From: Burkholderiales bacterium
Lineage (GTDB): Bacteria > Pseudomonadota > Gammaproteobacteria > Burkholderiales > Casimicrobiaceae
NCBI GenBank assembly: GCA_015075645.1
Contig: JABTUF010000003.1
Coordinates: forward strand, 620,001 to 684,000
DNA: 64,000 nucleotides
Reading direction: 5' to 3'
Shown here: positions 26,582-35,180 of the stretch, piece after piece
Numbering within the stretch: position 1 is the first letter of the stretch
Layout of the letters: the number at the start of each line of letters is the position of its first letter
Translations under genes and position numbers: made by a program
Notes under the pieces: generated by a model
Databases searched by the model: none
What the model was told of the DNA's origin: nothing
The model's input: the letters and a program-made list of their open reading frames with translations, nothing else

Positions 26582-29500
26582 TCAGTCGTCCGCGCGCGCG
26601 CTGTCGCCGGCGGACCGCTCCGATGGCGCGTCCTCGCCGGAGGGCGCCCCGCGCTTCTCGCGGCGCTCCTTCATCTGGTCGAAGAGGTAGAAGAACAGCG
26701 GGACGTAGAGCATCGCGAGCGTCGTCTCGCCCAACATGCCGCCGATGATGCCGGTGCCGATCGAATGGCGCGCGTTCGCGCCCGCGCCGGCGGCGAGCGC
26801 GAGCGGCAGCACGCCGACCGCGAACGCGAGCGAGGTCATGATGATCGGCCGCAGCCGCTGCTCGCCCGCGAGGATCGTCGCCTCCATGATCGACTTGCCC
26901 TGCTGGCGGAACTCGACCGCGGCGGTCACGCGCAGCACCGCGTTCTTGGCGCCGAGCCCGATCAGCACGAGGAGCCCGATCTGGAAGTAGACGTCGTTGT
27001 TGAGGCCGCGCAGCCACGCGAACACGAGCGCGCCCAAGATGCCGAACGGCACCGCGGTCATCACCGCGCCGGGCAGCGACCAGGACTCGTACTGCGCCGA
27101 GAGCACGAGGAACACGATGATGAGGCCGAACAGGAACGCGATCGACGAGGTGCCCCCCGACTGCTTCTCGTCGAACGCGACGCCGGACCACGCGAACGTG
27201 TAGCCGGGCGGCAGCGTCTCCCGCGCGACCTCCTCCATCGCCTCGATCGCGTCGCCGGAACTGAACGCCGCGGTGTTGCTGCCGATGACCTTGGCCGCGG
27301 GGAAGCCGTTGAAGCGCGGCAGCATGTCGGGCCCCGAGGTCCAGGAGACGTCGACGAGCGCCGAGAGCGGGATCATCTTGCCCGACTCCGAGCGCGTGTA
27401 CAGGCGCGTCAGGTCGCCGGGCACCTGGCGGTAGCGCGCGTCGGATTGCAGCACGACCCACCAGACGCGGCTGAACTGGTTGAACTGGCTCGCGGTGAGC
27501 GAGCCGAACTGCGCCTGCACCGCGCTGTAGACGTCCTGGATCGGCACGCCGAGGAGCGTCGCCTTGTCGCGGTTGACGGTCGTGCGGAGCTGCTGCACGT
27601 TCGGCCGGAAGGTCGACGCCAGCCCGGTGAGTTCAGGACGCGTCCGCGCCTTCGCGAGGAACTCCTGCAGCACTTCGCCCAGGTGCGTCGGGTCGCCCGC
27701 GCCGGTGTCCTGGATCCAGAACTCGAACCCGCCGGTGGTGCCGAGGCCGGGAATCGACGGCGGCGCGATCGGCAGCACGAGTCCGCTCGTCAGGCCCGAG
27801 ACGTCGCGGAAGAGCGTCGTCAGGATCGCGCGGGCGTTCTGCTCCTTCGTCGTCGCGAGCGACGCGTAGCGCTCGTCGAACGGCTTGAAGGTGATGAACA
27901 CCGTGCCGGAGTTGGTCTGGAGGCCGGCGTCGATCAGGCTGTAGCCGGTCACCGACGCGCGGTACTCGACGCCGGGAATCTTCGCGAGCGAGGCGTTGAC
28001 CTCGTCCATCACCGCCTGCGTGCGCTCCATCGACGACGAGGTCGGCATCATCACCGCCGCCATCCCGTAGCCCTGGTCCTCCTGCGGCACGAACGCGGTG
28101 GGCAGGATGTGGAAGAAGTGCCAGATCGCGTAGAGGAACACCGCGAGCAGCGCGAACGCGACGAGCATCCGCGCGATCATGAACTCGACCGCATGCCCGA
28201 ACGCGGCGGTGACGCGGTCGACCTGCCGGTTGAACCAGCCGAAGAAGCCGCGGTCGCGCGGAGGCTGATGCTCGAGCATCAGCGCGCACATCGCCGGCGT
28301 GAGCGTCAGCGCGACGAAGCCCGACACCGCCACCGAGACGACGATCGTGATCGCGAACTGCTTGTAGAGCTGCCCGGTCGAGCCCGGGAGGAACGCCGCG
28401 GGAACGAACACCGACGCCATCACCAGCACCACCGCGACGAGCGAAGTGCCGATCTCCTCCATCGAGCGGATCGTCGCCTCCTTCGGCGCGAGGTGGTGCT
28501 CGGCCATGTTGCGCTCGACGTTCTCGACCACGACGATCGCGTCGTCGACGACCATGCCGATCGCGAGCACGAGGCCGAACAGCGTGAGCAGGTTGATCGA
28601 GAAACCGAGCGCCAGCATGCCGGCGAACGTGGCCACCAGCGACACCAGGATCGCCACCGCGCAGATGACCGTCGTGCGGAAGCTCTGCAGGAACAGGTAG
28701 ACGATCAGCACCACGAGCGCCAGCGCCTCGAACAGCGTCTTGATGACCTCCTCGATCGAGATCCGGACGAAGTCGTTGGTGTCGAGCGCGATCGTGTAGT
28801 CGATGCCCTCGGGAAAGCGCGTCCTCATCTCCGCGAGCGTCTTGCGGACCGCGTCGGAGACCTGGAGGCCGTTCGCGCCCGGCTGCAGGTAGACCGCGAT
28901 GAAGGTCGCCGGGACGTCGTTCAGGCGCGAATCGACCAGGTACTGCTTGAGGCCCACCTCGGCGCGCGCGACGTCCCCGAGCCGCACGATCGCGCTGCCG
29001 TCCTGGCTCGCGCGGAGGATGATGTTCTCGTACTGCTTCGGGTCGGTGAACGGCGGCTGGGTGACGACCGGCACCGTCAGGTCGACCGGACTCGCGGTCG
29101 GTTGCGCGCCGACCTGGCCCGCGCCGAACAGCGCGTTCTGCGCGTTGACCGCGTTGGCGATGTCGCTCGTCGTGATGCCGAGCGAGGCCATGCGGTCCGG
29201 GTTCATCCAGATGCGCATCGCCTGGTCGGCGACGCCCATGATGTTGGCCTGTCCGGCGCCCTTGACGCGCTTGATCGCGTCGAGCACGTAGACGTTGGCG
29301 TAGTTCGCGACGAAGTCGCCCGAGTAGCGGCCGCCCTTCGGGTAGACCGCGATCAGCATCATGATCGACGACGACTTCTTCTGGACCGACACGCCGAGCT
29401 GGGTCACCGCGGTCGGGAGCTGCGGCAGCGCGAGGTTCACCCGGTTTTGCACCTGCACCTGCGCGATGTCGGGATCGGTGTCGAGCGAGAAGTAGACGGT

Positions 29501-29773
29501 GAGGATCAGCTGTCCGTTCGACGAACTCGACGACGACATGTAGAGCATGTTGTCGACGCCGTTGATCTGGGCCTCGATCGGCGCGGCGACCGAGTCGGCG
29601 AGCGTCTTCGAGTCCGCGCCCGGATAGGTCGCCTGCACCGTGACCTGGACCGGCGTGATCGTCGGGTACTGCTGGACCGGCAGGAACAGCATCGCGATGG
29701 CGCCCGCCATCACCAGCAGGATCGCGACGACCGTCGCGAAGATCGGCCGCTCGATGAAGAAGCGCGAGAACAT
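26582..29773 (-). CDS. RND multidrug efflux transporter, HAE1 family
   Basis: A 1063-residue inner-membrane pump with the standard 12-helix, two-repeat RND layout. It begins MFSRFFIERPIFATVVAILLVMAGAIAMLFLPVQQYPTITP, the AcrB/MexB-type start. The proton-relay helix 4 shows GLVLAIGMVVDDAIVVVENVERNM with both aspartates, and the later block GFFGWFNRQVDR and SIAFLFGLIIVFLVLSAQYESW are typical HAE1. Length fits hydrophobe/amphiphile exporters. Substrates probably include lipophilic drugs or solvents, by family. The adaptor gene ends 15 bases upstream. Confidence 0.94.
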   Translation of the reverse strand: MFSRFFIERPIFATVVAILLVMAGAIAMLFLPVQQYPTITPVQVTVQATYPGADSKTLADSVAAPIEAQINGVDNMLYMSSSSSSNGQLILTVYFSLDTDPDIAQVQVQNRVNLALPQLPTAVTQLGVSVQKKSSSIMMLIAVYPKGGRYSGDFVANYANVYVLDAIKRVKGAGQANIMGVADQAMRIWMNPDRMASLGITTSDIANAVNAQNALFGAGQVGAQPTASPVDLTVPVVTQPPFTDPKQYENIILRASQDGSAIVRLGDVARAEVGLKQYLVDSRLNDVPATFIAVYLQPGANGLQVSDAVRKTLAEMRTRFPEGIDYTIALDTNDFVRISIEEVIKTLFEALALVVLIVYLFLQSFRTTVICAVAILVSLVATFAGMLALGFSINLLTLFGLVLAIGMVVDDAIVVVENVERNMAEHHLAPKEATIRSMEEIGTSLVAVVLVMASVFVPAAFLPGSTGQLYKQFAITIVVSVAVSGFVALTLTPAMCALMLEHQPPRDRGFFGWFNRQVDRVTAAFGHAVEFMIARMLVAFALLAVFLYAIWHFFHILPTAFVPQEDQGYGMAAVMMPTSSSMERTQAVMDEVNASLAKIPGVEYRASVTGYSLIDAGLQTNSGTVFITFKPFDERYASLATTKEQNARAILTTLFRDVSGLTSGLVLPIAPPSIPGLGTTGGFEFWIQDTGAGDPTHLGEVLQEFLAKARTRPELTGLASTFRPNVQQLRTTVNRDKATLLGVPIQDVYSAVQAQFGSLTASQFNQFSRVWWVVLQSDARYRQVPGDLTRLYTRSESGKMIPLSALVDVSWTSGPDMLPRFNGFPAAKVIGSNTAAFSSGDAIEAMEEVARETLPPGYTFAWSGVAFDEKQSGGTSSIAFLFGLIIVFLVLSAQYESWSLPGAVMTAVPFGILGALVFAWLRGLNNDVYFQIGLLVLIGLGAKNAVLRVTAAVEFRQQGKSIMEATILAGEQRLRPIIMTSLAFAVGVLPLALAAGAGANARHSIGTGIIGGMLGETTLAMLYVPLFFYLFDQMKERREKRGAPSGEDAPSERSAGDSARADD

Positions 29774-29788
29774 GCGCGGTGGTCGTGC

Positions 29789-31483
29789 CTAGTCGACGAA
29801 GAAGAGGTCGACGCGGCGCGCCATCGGTGCGGTGCCATCGCCGATGACGTTCTCCGGGGGGCGCATGACGATGCGTGCCTCGGGCGCGCCGGCGGTGGCG
29901 AGCGCGTCGCGCACCGCGACGGCGCGGTTCTTCGCGAGCGCGACGTTGGCCTCGTAGTCGCCGGTGCGGTCGGTGTAGCCGGCGATCGCGACGCGCGGAC
30001 CGCCTGCGGCGAGCTTCGCGGCGAGGCGCGACAACATGCCGCGCGCGGTCGCGTCGAGCGTCGCGCTTCCGGTTTCGAAGAACACGCTCGCGGCGGCCGC
30101 GGCGCCGGACGACGTCGCGCCCGCGGCGGACGTGACCGCGCCCGCGCTCGCGGGCGACGAAGCGCGCGGTTGCGTGGTGGAAGGCGCGGACGCCGGCGCA
30201 GGCGACAGCGGCGCGGCAGAAGGAGCGGGTGCTCCGGTCGCGGCCGGCGCCGACGCCGTGGCGGCGGCCTTCGCGCCAGCGGTTTCCGCGGCCGGAGACG
30301 GCGCGACTGCGGCGCCACCGGCCGCCGGCGCCTCGCGCGGCGGCACGTACGGCGCCGCCTTCACCGGCGAGCCGGGCTGCAGCCGCAGCGTGCCTTCGAC
30401 GATCACGACGTCGCCGGCGGCGAGTCCCTGCGGGATCACCCAGTCGTCGCCGAGCCAGTCGCCGACCTCGACCGGTCGCGACTGCGCCTTGCCGTCCTTG
30501 TCGACGACCCAGACGAAATGGCCCCGCGCGCCCTGCTGCACCGCGCGCTGCGGCACGACGATCGCGCCGGGCCGCGTCGCGCCCTTGATGCGCACGCGCA
30601 CGTACTGGTTCGGGCGGAGCAAGCCCTTCGGGTTGGGCACGGAGATCCGCACGAGGAAGGTGCCGGTCTGCGGGTTGAACGACGGATCGGTGAAGGTGAT
30701 GCGTCCCGTGAACGGGAACACCGTGCCGTCGACGAGGATGATCTCCGCCTCGAACGCCTGCGCCTCCGGCAGTTTCAACTGTCCGGAGCGTTGCTCGCGC
30801 CGGATCCGCGCCATTTCGTTCTCCGAGACGCTGAAGTTCACCCACATCGGCGAGAGCACCGCCACCGTCGTGAGCTGCGAGTTCTGCGCGTTGACGTAGG
30901 TGCCGTCGGCGACCGCCGCGTTGCTCGTGATGCCGTCGACCGGCGAGGTGATCGTCGTGTACGAGAGGTTGAGCTTCGCCTCCTCGAGCTGCGATTTCGC
31001 CTGCTCGACCGCGGCGCCGGCCTGCTCGAACTGGCCCTTCGCGTCGTCGAGGTCCTTCTGCGACAGCGCGTTCTGCTCGACCAGCGGCTGAACGCGCTTC
31101 AGGTTGGCGTTCGCGACGTCGTAGGCGGCCTGCTGGCGGGACAGCGCGGCCTGCGCGCCGTCGACCTGCGCCTGGAACGGCTTCGGGTCCATCAGGAAGA
31201 GCGTCTGCCCCGCCTTGACGATGGCTCCCTCGGTGTAGACGCGCTTGTCGAGGAAGCCCGACACGCGGGCCTGGATGTTGACCGACTGGGAGCTCTGCGT
31301 CTGCGCGACGAACTCGGGGACGACCGGCACGTCGCGCGCGGCGACCGTGACCGTGGTGACCTGCGTGACCGCGGGCGGCGCCGGGGGCGCGGGCTGCCGT
31401 CCGCAGCCCGCGACGATGCCGAGCACGGCGATGGCCGCGAACGCTTTCGCGGTTTTCCCTGCGAACGACCCTCGCGACGCCAT
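29789..31483 (-). CDS. RND periplasmic adaptor fused to an OmpA-like peptidoglycan-binding domain
   Basis: A 564-residue lipoprotein (lipobox V24-A-G-C27). Residues about 40-375 are a normal AcrA/MexA-type adaptor: lipoyl half-motifs, a coiled-coil hairpin (VDGAQAALSRQQAAYDVANANLKRV), then PVDGITSNAAVADGTYV and a beta-barrel/membrane-proximal part. Residues about 377-465 are an Ala/Pro-rich linker. Residues 466-564 form an OmpA C-terminal-like domain: SVFFETGSATLD, GYTDRTGDYEANVALAKNRAVAVRDAL, GDGTAPMARRVDL. D505 and R520 are 15 residues apart, as for the diaminopimelate-binding Asp/Arg of OmpA proteins. Usual adaptors are about 380-400 residues, so this domain is an addition. ATG at 31483 has a TGGAGG site. 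Confidence 0.9.
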   Translation of the reverse strand: MASRGSFAGKTAKAFAAIAVLGIVAGCGRQPAPPAPPAVTQVTTVTVAARDVPVVPEFVAQTQSSQSVNIQARVSGFLDKRVYTEGAIVKAGQTLFLMDPKPFQAQVDGAQAALSRQQAAYDVANANLKRVQPLVEQNALSQKDLDDAKGQFEQAGAAVEQAKSQLEEAKLNLSYTTITSPVDGITSNAAVADGTYVNAQNSQLTTVAVLSPMWVNFSVSENEMARIRREQRSGQLKLPEAQAFEAEIILVDGTVFPFTGRITFTDPSFNPQTGTFLVRISVPNPKGLLRPNQYVRVRIKGATRPGAIVVPQRAVQQGARGHFVWVVDKDGKAQSRPVEVGDWLGDDWVIPQGLAAGDVVIVEGTLRLQPGSPVKAAPYVPPREAPAAGGAAVAPSPAAETAGAKAAATASAPAATGAPAPSAAPLSPAPASAPSTTQPRASSPASAGAVTSAAGATSSGAAAAASVFFETGSATLDATARGMLSRLAAKLAAGGPRVAIAGYTDRTGDYEANVALAKNRAVAVRDALATAGAPEARIVMRPPENVIGDGTAPMARRVDLFFVD

Positions 31484-31531
31484 CGCAAACCTCCACGCGA
31501 CGCGCGCATGCGCCGCCTGCCGGACCGCGCG

Positions 31532-31537
31532 ATTATA
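31532..31537 (-). promoter_or_regulatory. -10 box (TATAAT) for the efflux operon
   Basis: A perfect TATAAT on the minus strand (ATTATA on plus) lies 49 bases upstream of the adaptor ATG. The -35 region at 17-18 bases spacing reads TGCACG or CTGCAC, a weak match. The perfect -10 in such GC-rich DNA makes a promoter likely. Confidence 0.55.
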
Positions 31538-31610
31538 GGCGGGGACGGGCGCCGCGTGCAGCCGTTGCCGGATGACGGCGTCGCCGGATCGGCGGGGCGA
31601 CTCGCCCGCG

Positions 31611-33005
31611 TCAGCGCGCCGCGAGGCGCGCGTCGAGGTCGTGCGCGTCGGACGCGGTGACCACGACCCGCGCGAACGTCCCGGGGGCGAGTCCCGCGCC
31701 GTCCCGGATGCGCACGACACCGTCGATCTCGGGCGCGTCGCCGGCGGTCCGGCCGACCGCGACCGTGCGCTTCGCCTTGCCGCGGCCGGCGGTTTCGATG
31801 CGGTCGACGAGCACGTCGAGCGTGCGGCCGACCTTCGCCGCGAGGCGCTCGGCGCTGATCGCGGCCTGCTTCTCCATGAACCGTGCGCGCCGCGCCTCGC
31901 GTTCGCCCGCGTCGACCGGATCGGGCAATGCATTCGCGGCGGCGCCCTCGACCGGCGAGTACGCGAAGCAGCCGACGCGGTCGAGCTTCGCCTCGTCGAG
32001 GAACGCCAGCAGTTCGTCGAACTCGGCGGCGGTCTCCCCGGGGAAACCCGCGATGAAGGTGCTGCGGATCGCGAGCTGGGGCTTCGCCCGCCGCCACGCG
32101 CGCACCCGTTCGAGCACGCGCTCGGGCGCGGCCGGACGTTTCATCTGCTTGAGGATGCGCGGGCTCGCGTGCTGGAACGGCACGTCGAGGTAGGCGACGA
32201 GCCCTCCTTTCGACGGGTCGTCGGCCATAAGGTCGATGACCTCGTCGACGTGCGGGTAGGGATAGACGTAGTGCAGGCGCACCCACGCGCCGTGGTCGCG
32301 CGCGAGCCGGTCGAGTTCGCGCGCGAGTTCGGTCATGCGCGTGCGCACCGGGCGGCCGTCGACAAAGCCGGTGCGGTAGCGTACGTCGGCGCCGTAGGCG
32401 CTCGTGTCCTGCGAGATGACGAGGAGTTCCTTCACGCCCGCGCGCAAGAGGTGGCGCGCCTCGGCGAGCACCTCGCCGATCGGCCGCGACACGAGGTCGC
32501 CGCGCATCGACGGGATGATGCAGAAGGTGCAGCGGTGGTTGCAGCCCTCGCTGATCTTGAGGTACGCGTAGTGCGTCGGCGTGAGCCGGATGCCCTGCGG
32601 CGGCACGAGGTCGGTGTAGGGGTCGTGCGGGCGCGGCAGGTGCGCGTGGACCGCGCCGAGCACTTCCGCGGTCGCCTGCGGGCCGGTGACCGCGAGCACC
32701 TTCGGGTGCGCTTCGCGGACGAAGGCGCCGCCGTCCTTCGCACCGAGGCAGCCGGTGACGATCACCTTGCCGTTCTCGGCGAGCGCCTCGCCGATGGCGT
32801 CCAGCGATTCCGCGACCGCCGAGTCGATGAAGCCGCAGGTGTTGACGACGACGAGGTCGGCGCCCTCGTAGGTCGGCGCGATCGCGTAGCCCTCGGCGCG
32901 GAGTCCGGTGAGGATCTGCTCGCTGTCGACGAGCGCCTTCGGACAGCCGAGCGACACGAAGCCGACGCGCGGCGGCGCGGGCGGGCGGGCGCGGGGCGCG
33001 CTCAT
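31611..33005 (-). CDS. rimO: Ribosomal protein S12 methylthiotransferase RimO
   Basis: A 464-residue radical-SAM enzyme that adds a methylthio group to the conserved aspartate of ribosomal protein S12. The N-terminal UPF0004 domain provides cluster ligands C21 ([12 protein letters not shown]), C57 (NTCGFIDSA) and C86 (VTGCLG). The radical-SAM motif is C155-NHR-C159-TF-C162. A TRAM domain closes the C-terminus. The [14 protein letters not shown] sequence distinguishes RimO from MiaB. I chose ATG 33005 because the family motif begins about 15 residues later; an upstream ATG at 33056 adds a poor extension. Confidence 0.94.
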   Translation of the reverse strand: MSAPRARPPAPPRVGFVSLGCPKALVDSEQILTGLRAEGYAIAPTYEGADLVVVNTCGFIDSAVAESLDAIGEALAENGKVIVTGCLGAKDGGAFVREAHPKVLAVTGPQATAEVLGAVHAHLPRPHDPYTDLVPPQGIRLTPTHYAYLKISEGCNHRCTFCIIPSMRGDLVSRPIGEVLAEARHLLRAGVKELLVISQDTSAYGADVRYRTGFVDGRPVRTRMTELARELDRLARDHGAWVRLHYVYPYPHVDEVIDLMADDPSKGGLVAYLDVPFQHASPRILKQMKRPAAPERVLERVRAWRRAKPQLAIRSTFIAGFPGETAAEFDELLAFLDEAKLDRVGCFAYSPVEGAAANALPDPVDAGEREARRARFMEKQAAISAERLAAKVGRTLDVLVDRIETAGRGKAKRTVAVGRTAGDAPEIDGVVRIRDGAGLAPGTFARVVVTASDAHDLDARLAAR

Positions 33006-33075
33006 GGTGCGGTGCGAGGAGACGTTCGCGTGCGCCGCAACAACCGCGGCGCACAAGCCGACAACGACGCAGCGG

Positions 33076-33645
33076 CTAGCGCTTCCGGTCGTCGTCGGCG
33101 CCCGACGGCTGCGGGAACCCGGGGAACGGGAACGACGAGAACATGCCGCGCGTCTGGTCCTGCATGCGCTGCTGCATGTCCATGAAGAGCTTCGCGCTCT
33201 GCTCGAGGTAGTTGCCGAGCATGCCCTGCATCGCCGGGGCCTGCATCTGCATGAACTGCTTCCACAGGTCGGGCGTCAGCATCATCTTGTCGCCGTAGAC
33301 CTGCTTCGCCTGGTCCTGGAGCTTCTTCTGGATCGCGAGGAACGCCTTGACGTTCTGCTCCATGTACTGGCCCATCATCGTCTGCTGCGCGGTGCCGTAG
33401 AAGCGGATCATCTGCGTCAGCATCTCGGAACTGAACATCGGCACCCCGCCCGATTCCTCCTCGAGGATGATCTGCAGGAGGATCGCGCGCGTCAGATCCT
33501 CGCCCGACTTCGCGTCGATGACCTGGAAGTCGATCTGCTCGAGCACCATCTGCTTCACGTCGGCGAGCGTGATGTAGCCGCTGTTGGCCGTGTCGTAGAG
33601 GCGGCGGTTCGGGTATTTCTTGATCGTGCGGATCGGAGCGCTCAT
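33076..33645 (-). CDS. phaR: PHA synthesis repressor PhaR
   Basis: A 189-residue regulator. The N-terminal DNA-binding domain (PHB_acc_N, about 1-65) reads [28 protein letters not shown], followed by a PHB_acc region [22 protein letters not shown]. The C-terminal part has repeated [14 protein letters not shown] segments rich in Met and Gln. PhaR proteins bind both PHA granules and DNA; when polymer appears they leave the DNA and phasin is made. It is divergent from phaP, with two candidate operators in between. ATG 33645 gives the family start [18 protein letters not shown]. Confidence 0.93.
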   Translation of the reverse strand: MSAPIRTIKKYPNRRLYDTANSGYITLADVKQMVLEQIDFQVIDAKSGEDLTRAILLQIILEEESGGVPMFSSEMLTQMIRFYGTAQQTMMGQYMEQNVKAFLAIQKKLQDQAKQVYGDKMMLTPDLWKQFMQMQAPAMQGMLGNYLEQSAKLFMDMQQRMQDQTRGMFSSFPFPGFPQPSGADDDRKR

Positions 33646-33669
33646 CGCCGCCTCCAGAGGGGGGTGAGC

Positions 33670-33675
33670 ATTATA
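33670..33675 (-). promoter_or_regulatory. -10 box (TATAAT) for phaR
   Basis: A perfect TATAAT on the minus strand lies 24 bases before the phaR ATG (context GGGTTATAATGC). No good -35 lies at 16-18 bases (AAACGG at 17), so transcription may rely on the strong -10. Confidence 0.5.
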
Positions 33676-33731
33676 ACCCGTTGATTCGGCGGCCGTTTGA
33701 TCGGCGTTGACCGGGTGTCGGCGCGGCTTTG

Positions 33732-33742
33732 GTGCGTCGCAC
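33732..33742. promoter_or_regulatory. Candidate PhaR operator 1 (GTGCGTCGCAC palindrome)
   Basis: A perfect 11-base palindrome lies 10 bases upstream of the phaP -35 box. Its continuation TGCGTCGCACAA recurs exactly at 48000-48011 in the promoter of a FabG-like SDR. In Cupriavidus, PhaR is known to bind TGC-rich sites flanking the phaP promoter, so this is a good operator candidate. Confidence 0.5.
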
Positions 33743-33752
33743 AAAAAAAGTC

Positions 33753-33781
33753 TTGACTTGGGCGTTTCCCGTCCCTATACT
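33753..33781 (+). promoter_or_regulatory. Sigma-70 promoter of phaP
   Basis: TTGACT (33753-33758) and TATACT (33776-33781) are separated by exactly 17 bases, a near-consensus sigma-70 promoter and the best in this window. Transcription should start near 33788, giving a leader of about 110 bases before the phasin ATG. Confidence 0.85.
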
Positions 33782-33784
33782 CGG

Positions 33785-33802
33785 TTTGTGCGGTGCAGCA
33801 AA
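33785..33802. promoter_or_regulatory. Candidate PhaR operator 2 over the phaP start site
   Basis: TTTGTGCGGTGCAGCAAA is an imperfect inverted repeat with TTTG/CAAA ends and two TGC elements. It covers the expected transcription start. With the upstream palindrome it reproduces the two-site arrangement described for PhaR control of phaP. Confidence 0.42.
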
Positions 33803-33899
33803 CCGGCCGCCGGAAGACCCGGAAACGGGCACCGGCCTCCGGGGCGCGGCACATAACCGAACCCGTCGTCCCCACACGGTCACCCCAAGCGAGGAAATC

Positions 33900-34451
33900 A
33901 TGGTCAACGCCACCGAGCAGTTCGCCGAATTCAACAAGGTCAACGTCGCCAACGCGACCAAGCTGGCCGCGCTCTCGATCGACAACGCCGAGAAGCTCTT
34001 CAAGCTCAACCTCAACGCTGCCAAGATCGCGCTCGCGCAGGGCGTCGAAGGCGCGCAGGCCGCCGCGTCGGTGAAGGACGTGCAGGAGCTGTTCGCGATC
34101 CGCGCGAAGTACGCCGAGTCGGGCGTCCAGACCGCGCTGTCGTACTCGCGCACCTTGTACGACCTCGCGTCGGAAGCGCAGGCCGAGTACTCGTCGATCG
34201 CCGAAGAGTCGTGGGCGAGCTACACCAAGGGCGTCGCCGCGTTCGTCGACAAGGCGAGCAAGTCGGCCCCGGCCGGCTCTGACGTCGCCGTCAACGCGCT
34301 CAAGTCGACGTTCGCCGCCTCGACGGCCGCGTTCGACCAGTTCCAGAAGGCGACCAAGCAGGTCGTGAACCTCGCCGACGCGAGCGTCCGCGCTGCCGCC
34401 GCCAACGCGACCCAGGCTGCCGCCAAGGGCAAGGGCCGCAAGTACGCGTAA
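33900..34451 (+). CDS. phaP: Phasin, PHA granule-associated protein
   Basis: A 183-residue, largely helical protein of the Phasin_2 family: TEQFAEFNKVNVANATKLAALSIDNAEKLFKLNLNAAKIAL, then KDVQELFAIRAKYAESGVQTALSYSRTLYDLASEAQAEYSSI, and a Lys/Ala-rich tail (AAAKGKGRKYA). Phasins coat PHA granules and regulate their size and number. The ATG at 33900 follows GAGGAAATC. The strong promoter and PhaR-like sites upstream fit an abundant, polymer-induced protein. It ends before a perfect 16-bp hairpin. Confidence 0.95.
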   Translation: MVNATEQFAEFNKVNVANATKLAALSIDNAEKLFKLNLNAAKIALAQGVEGAQAAASVKDVQELFAIRAKYAESGVQTALSYSRTLYDLASEAQAEYSSIAEESWASYTKGVAAFVDKASKSAPAGSDVAVNALKSTFAASTAAFDQFQKATKQVVNLADASVRAAAANATQAAAKGKGRKYA

Positions 34452-34536
34452 CTCGGCATCGCCCCCCGGGGCGGGTTCCGGCGCACCCCCAGAGTCGCCG
34501 GGCCCGTCACGGCAGGGGTGACGTCGCGGGAACGCA

Positions 34537-34571
34537 ATGCACGAAGGCGGCCGATGGCCGCCTTCGTGCAT
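34537..34571 (+). terminator. Strong 16-bp hairpin downstream of phaP
   Basis: Bases 34537-34552 pair perfectly with 34556-34571 over a GAT loop; the stem includes GCACGAAGGCGGCC. It lies 85 bases after the phasin stop. No T-run follows, but the stem is very stable, so termination or 3'-end protection is likely. Confidence 0.65.
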
Positions 34572-34687
34572 CAATGGGGTCAGACTCGATTGATGCTCTG
34601 CCGATCCGCCCTGGACACACGGCCGTGCCGGCCTGCTTGTCGTGGGCATGCGTTCTCGGAGTTTCAATCGAGTCTGACCCCTTTGAT
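34570..34687. repeat. MITE-like element with 24-bp terminal inverted repeats
   Basis: The ends are inverted copies: GGGGTCAGACTCGATTGA at 34576-34593 and its exact reverse complement at 34664-34681. With flanking ATCAA(T/A) the arms extend to 24 bases with a single mismatch. About 70 bases of non-coding sequence lie between. The right end overlaps the stop codon of the gene at 34687 and the left end overlaps the phaP hairpin. No transposase gene is present in the window, so it would be a non-autonomous element. Confidence 0.6.
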
Positions 34688-35154
34688 CAGCGCGGCCCGG
34701 GCCGCGCGCACTCGACCTTCAACTCGCCGCACACGCGCAGAACGCCGTCGACGACGAGATCCGCCGCATTCGGCTGCGCCGCGGTGTGCGCGGAGGTGAT
34801 GAGGAGCTGCGACAGGTTGTCGCCCATCGGGTTGACCTTGACGCCGGCGATCTGCTCGCCGTTGGTGAACTGCACGACCATCGACGACGGATCGTTCTGC
34901 GTCATCGTGAGGTCGGTGCGCGCGCGCACGTGCCGCACGACCGCGTCGTAGACCTTGGCGGGAGCGGCTTCGAGCACCACGGTCGCGGTGTCGTAGCTCG
35001 CGCTGCCCGGAGCCTTCGATTGCTGCGACATCGACTCGACGCGCCCGACCACGTGGCGCGCCAGCATCACCCACTGCGCCTCCGCGATGCCGGAGACTGC
35101 GAGGAAGGCGATGCCCGCCCCGACGGCGAGACGAAGACTGCGAGACCGGTTCAT
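34687..35154 (-). CDS. Secreted protein of unknown function
   Basis: A 155-residue precursor with signal peptide MNRSRSLRLAVGAGIAFLAVSGIAEA. The mature part contains YDTATVVLEAAPAKVYDAVVRHVRARTDLTMTQNDPSSMVVQFTNGEQIAGVKV, which looks like a small alpha/beta fold of the SRPBCC or DUF3568 kind. I cannot name the family with certainty. The ATG at 35154 has GGAGGACACC upstream; an alternative ATG at 35181 overlaps the stop of the large upstream gene (TGATG) and would give nine more residues, spoiling the signal peptide start. It is probably co-transcribed with that gene. Confidence 0.65.
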   Translation of the reverse strand: MNRSRSLRLAVGAGIAFLAVSGIAEAQWVMLARHVVGRVESMSQQSKAPGSASYDTATVVLEAAPAKVYDAVVRHVRARTDLTMTQNDPSSMVVQFTNGEQIAGVKVNPMGDNLSQLLITSAHTAAQPNAADLVVDGVLRVCGELKVECARPGPR

Positions 35155-35180
35155 GGTGTCCTCCGAGTGAGGGGCTGGCA

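Noticed and set aside
26531..31660. Very long open frame on the plus strand opposite the efflux operon
   Set aside because: It is antisense to three well-supported genes and encodes a low-complexity Arg/Ala/His-rich product; long antisense frames are expected at this GC content.
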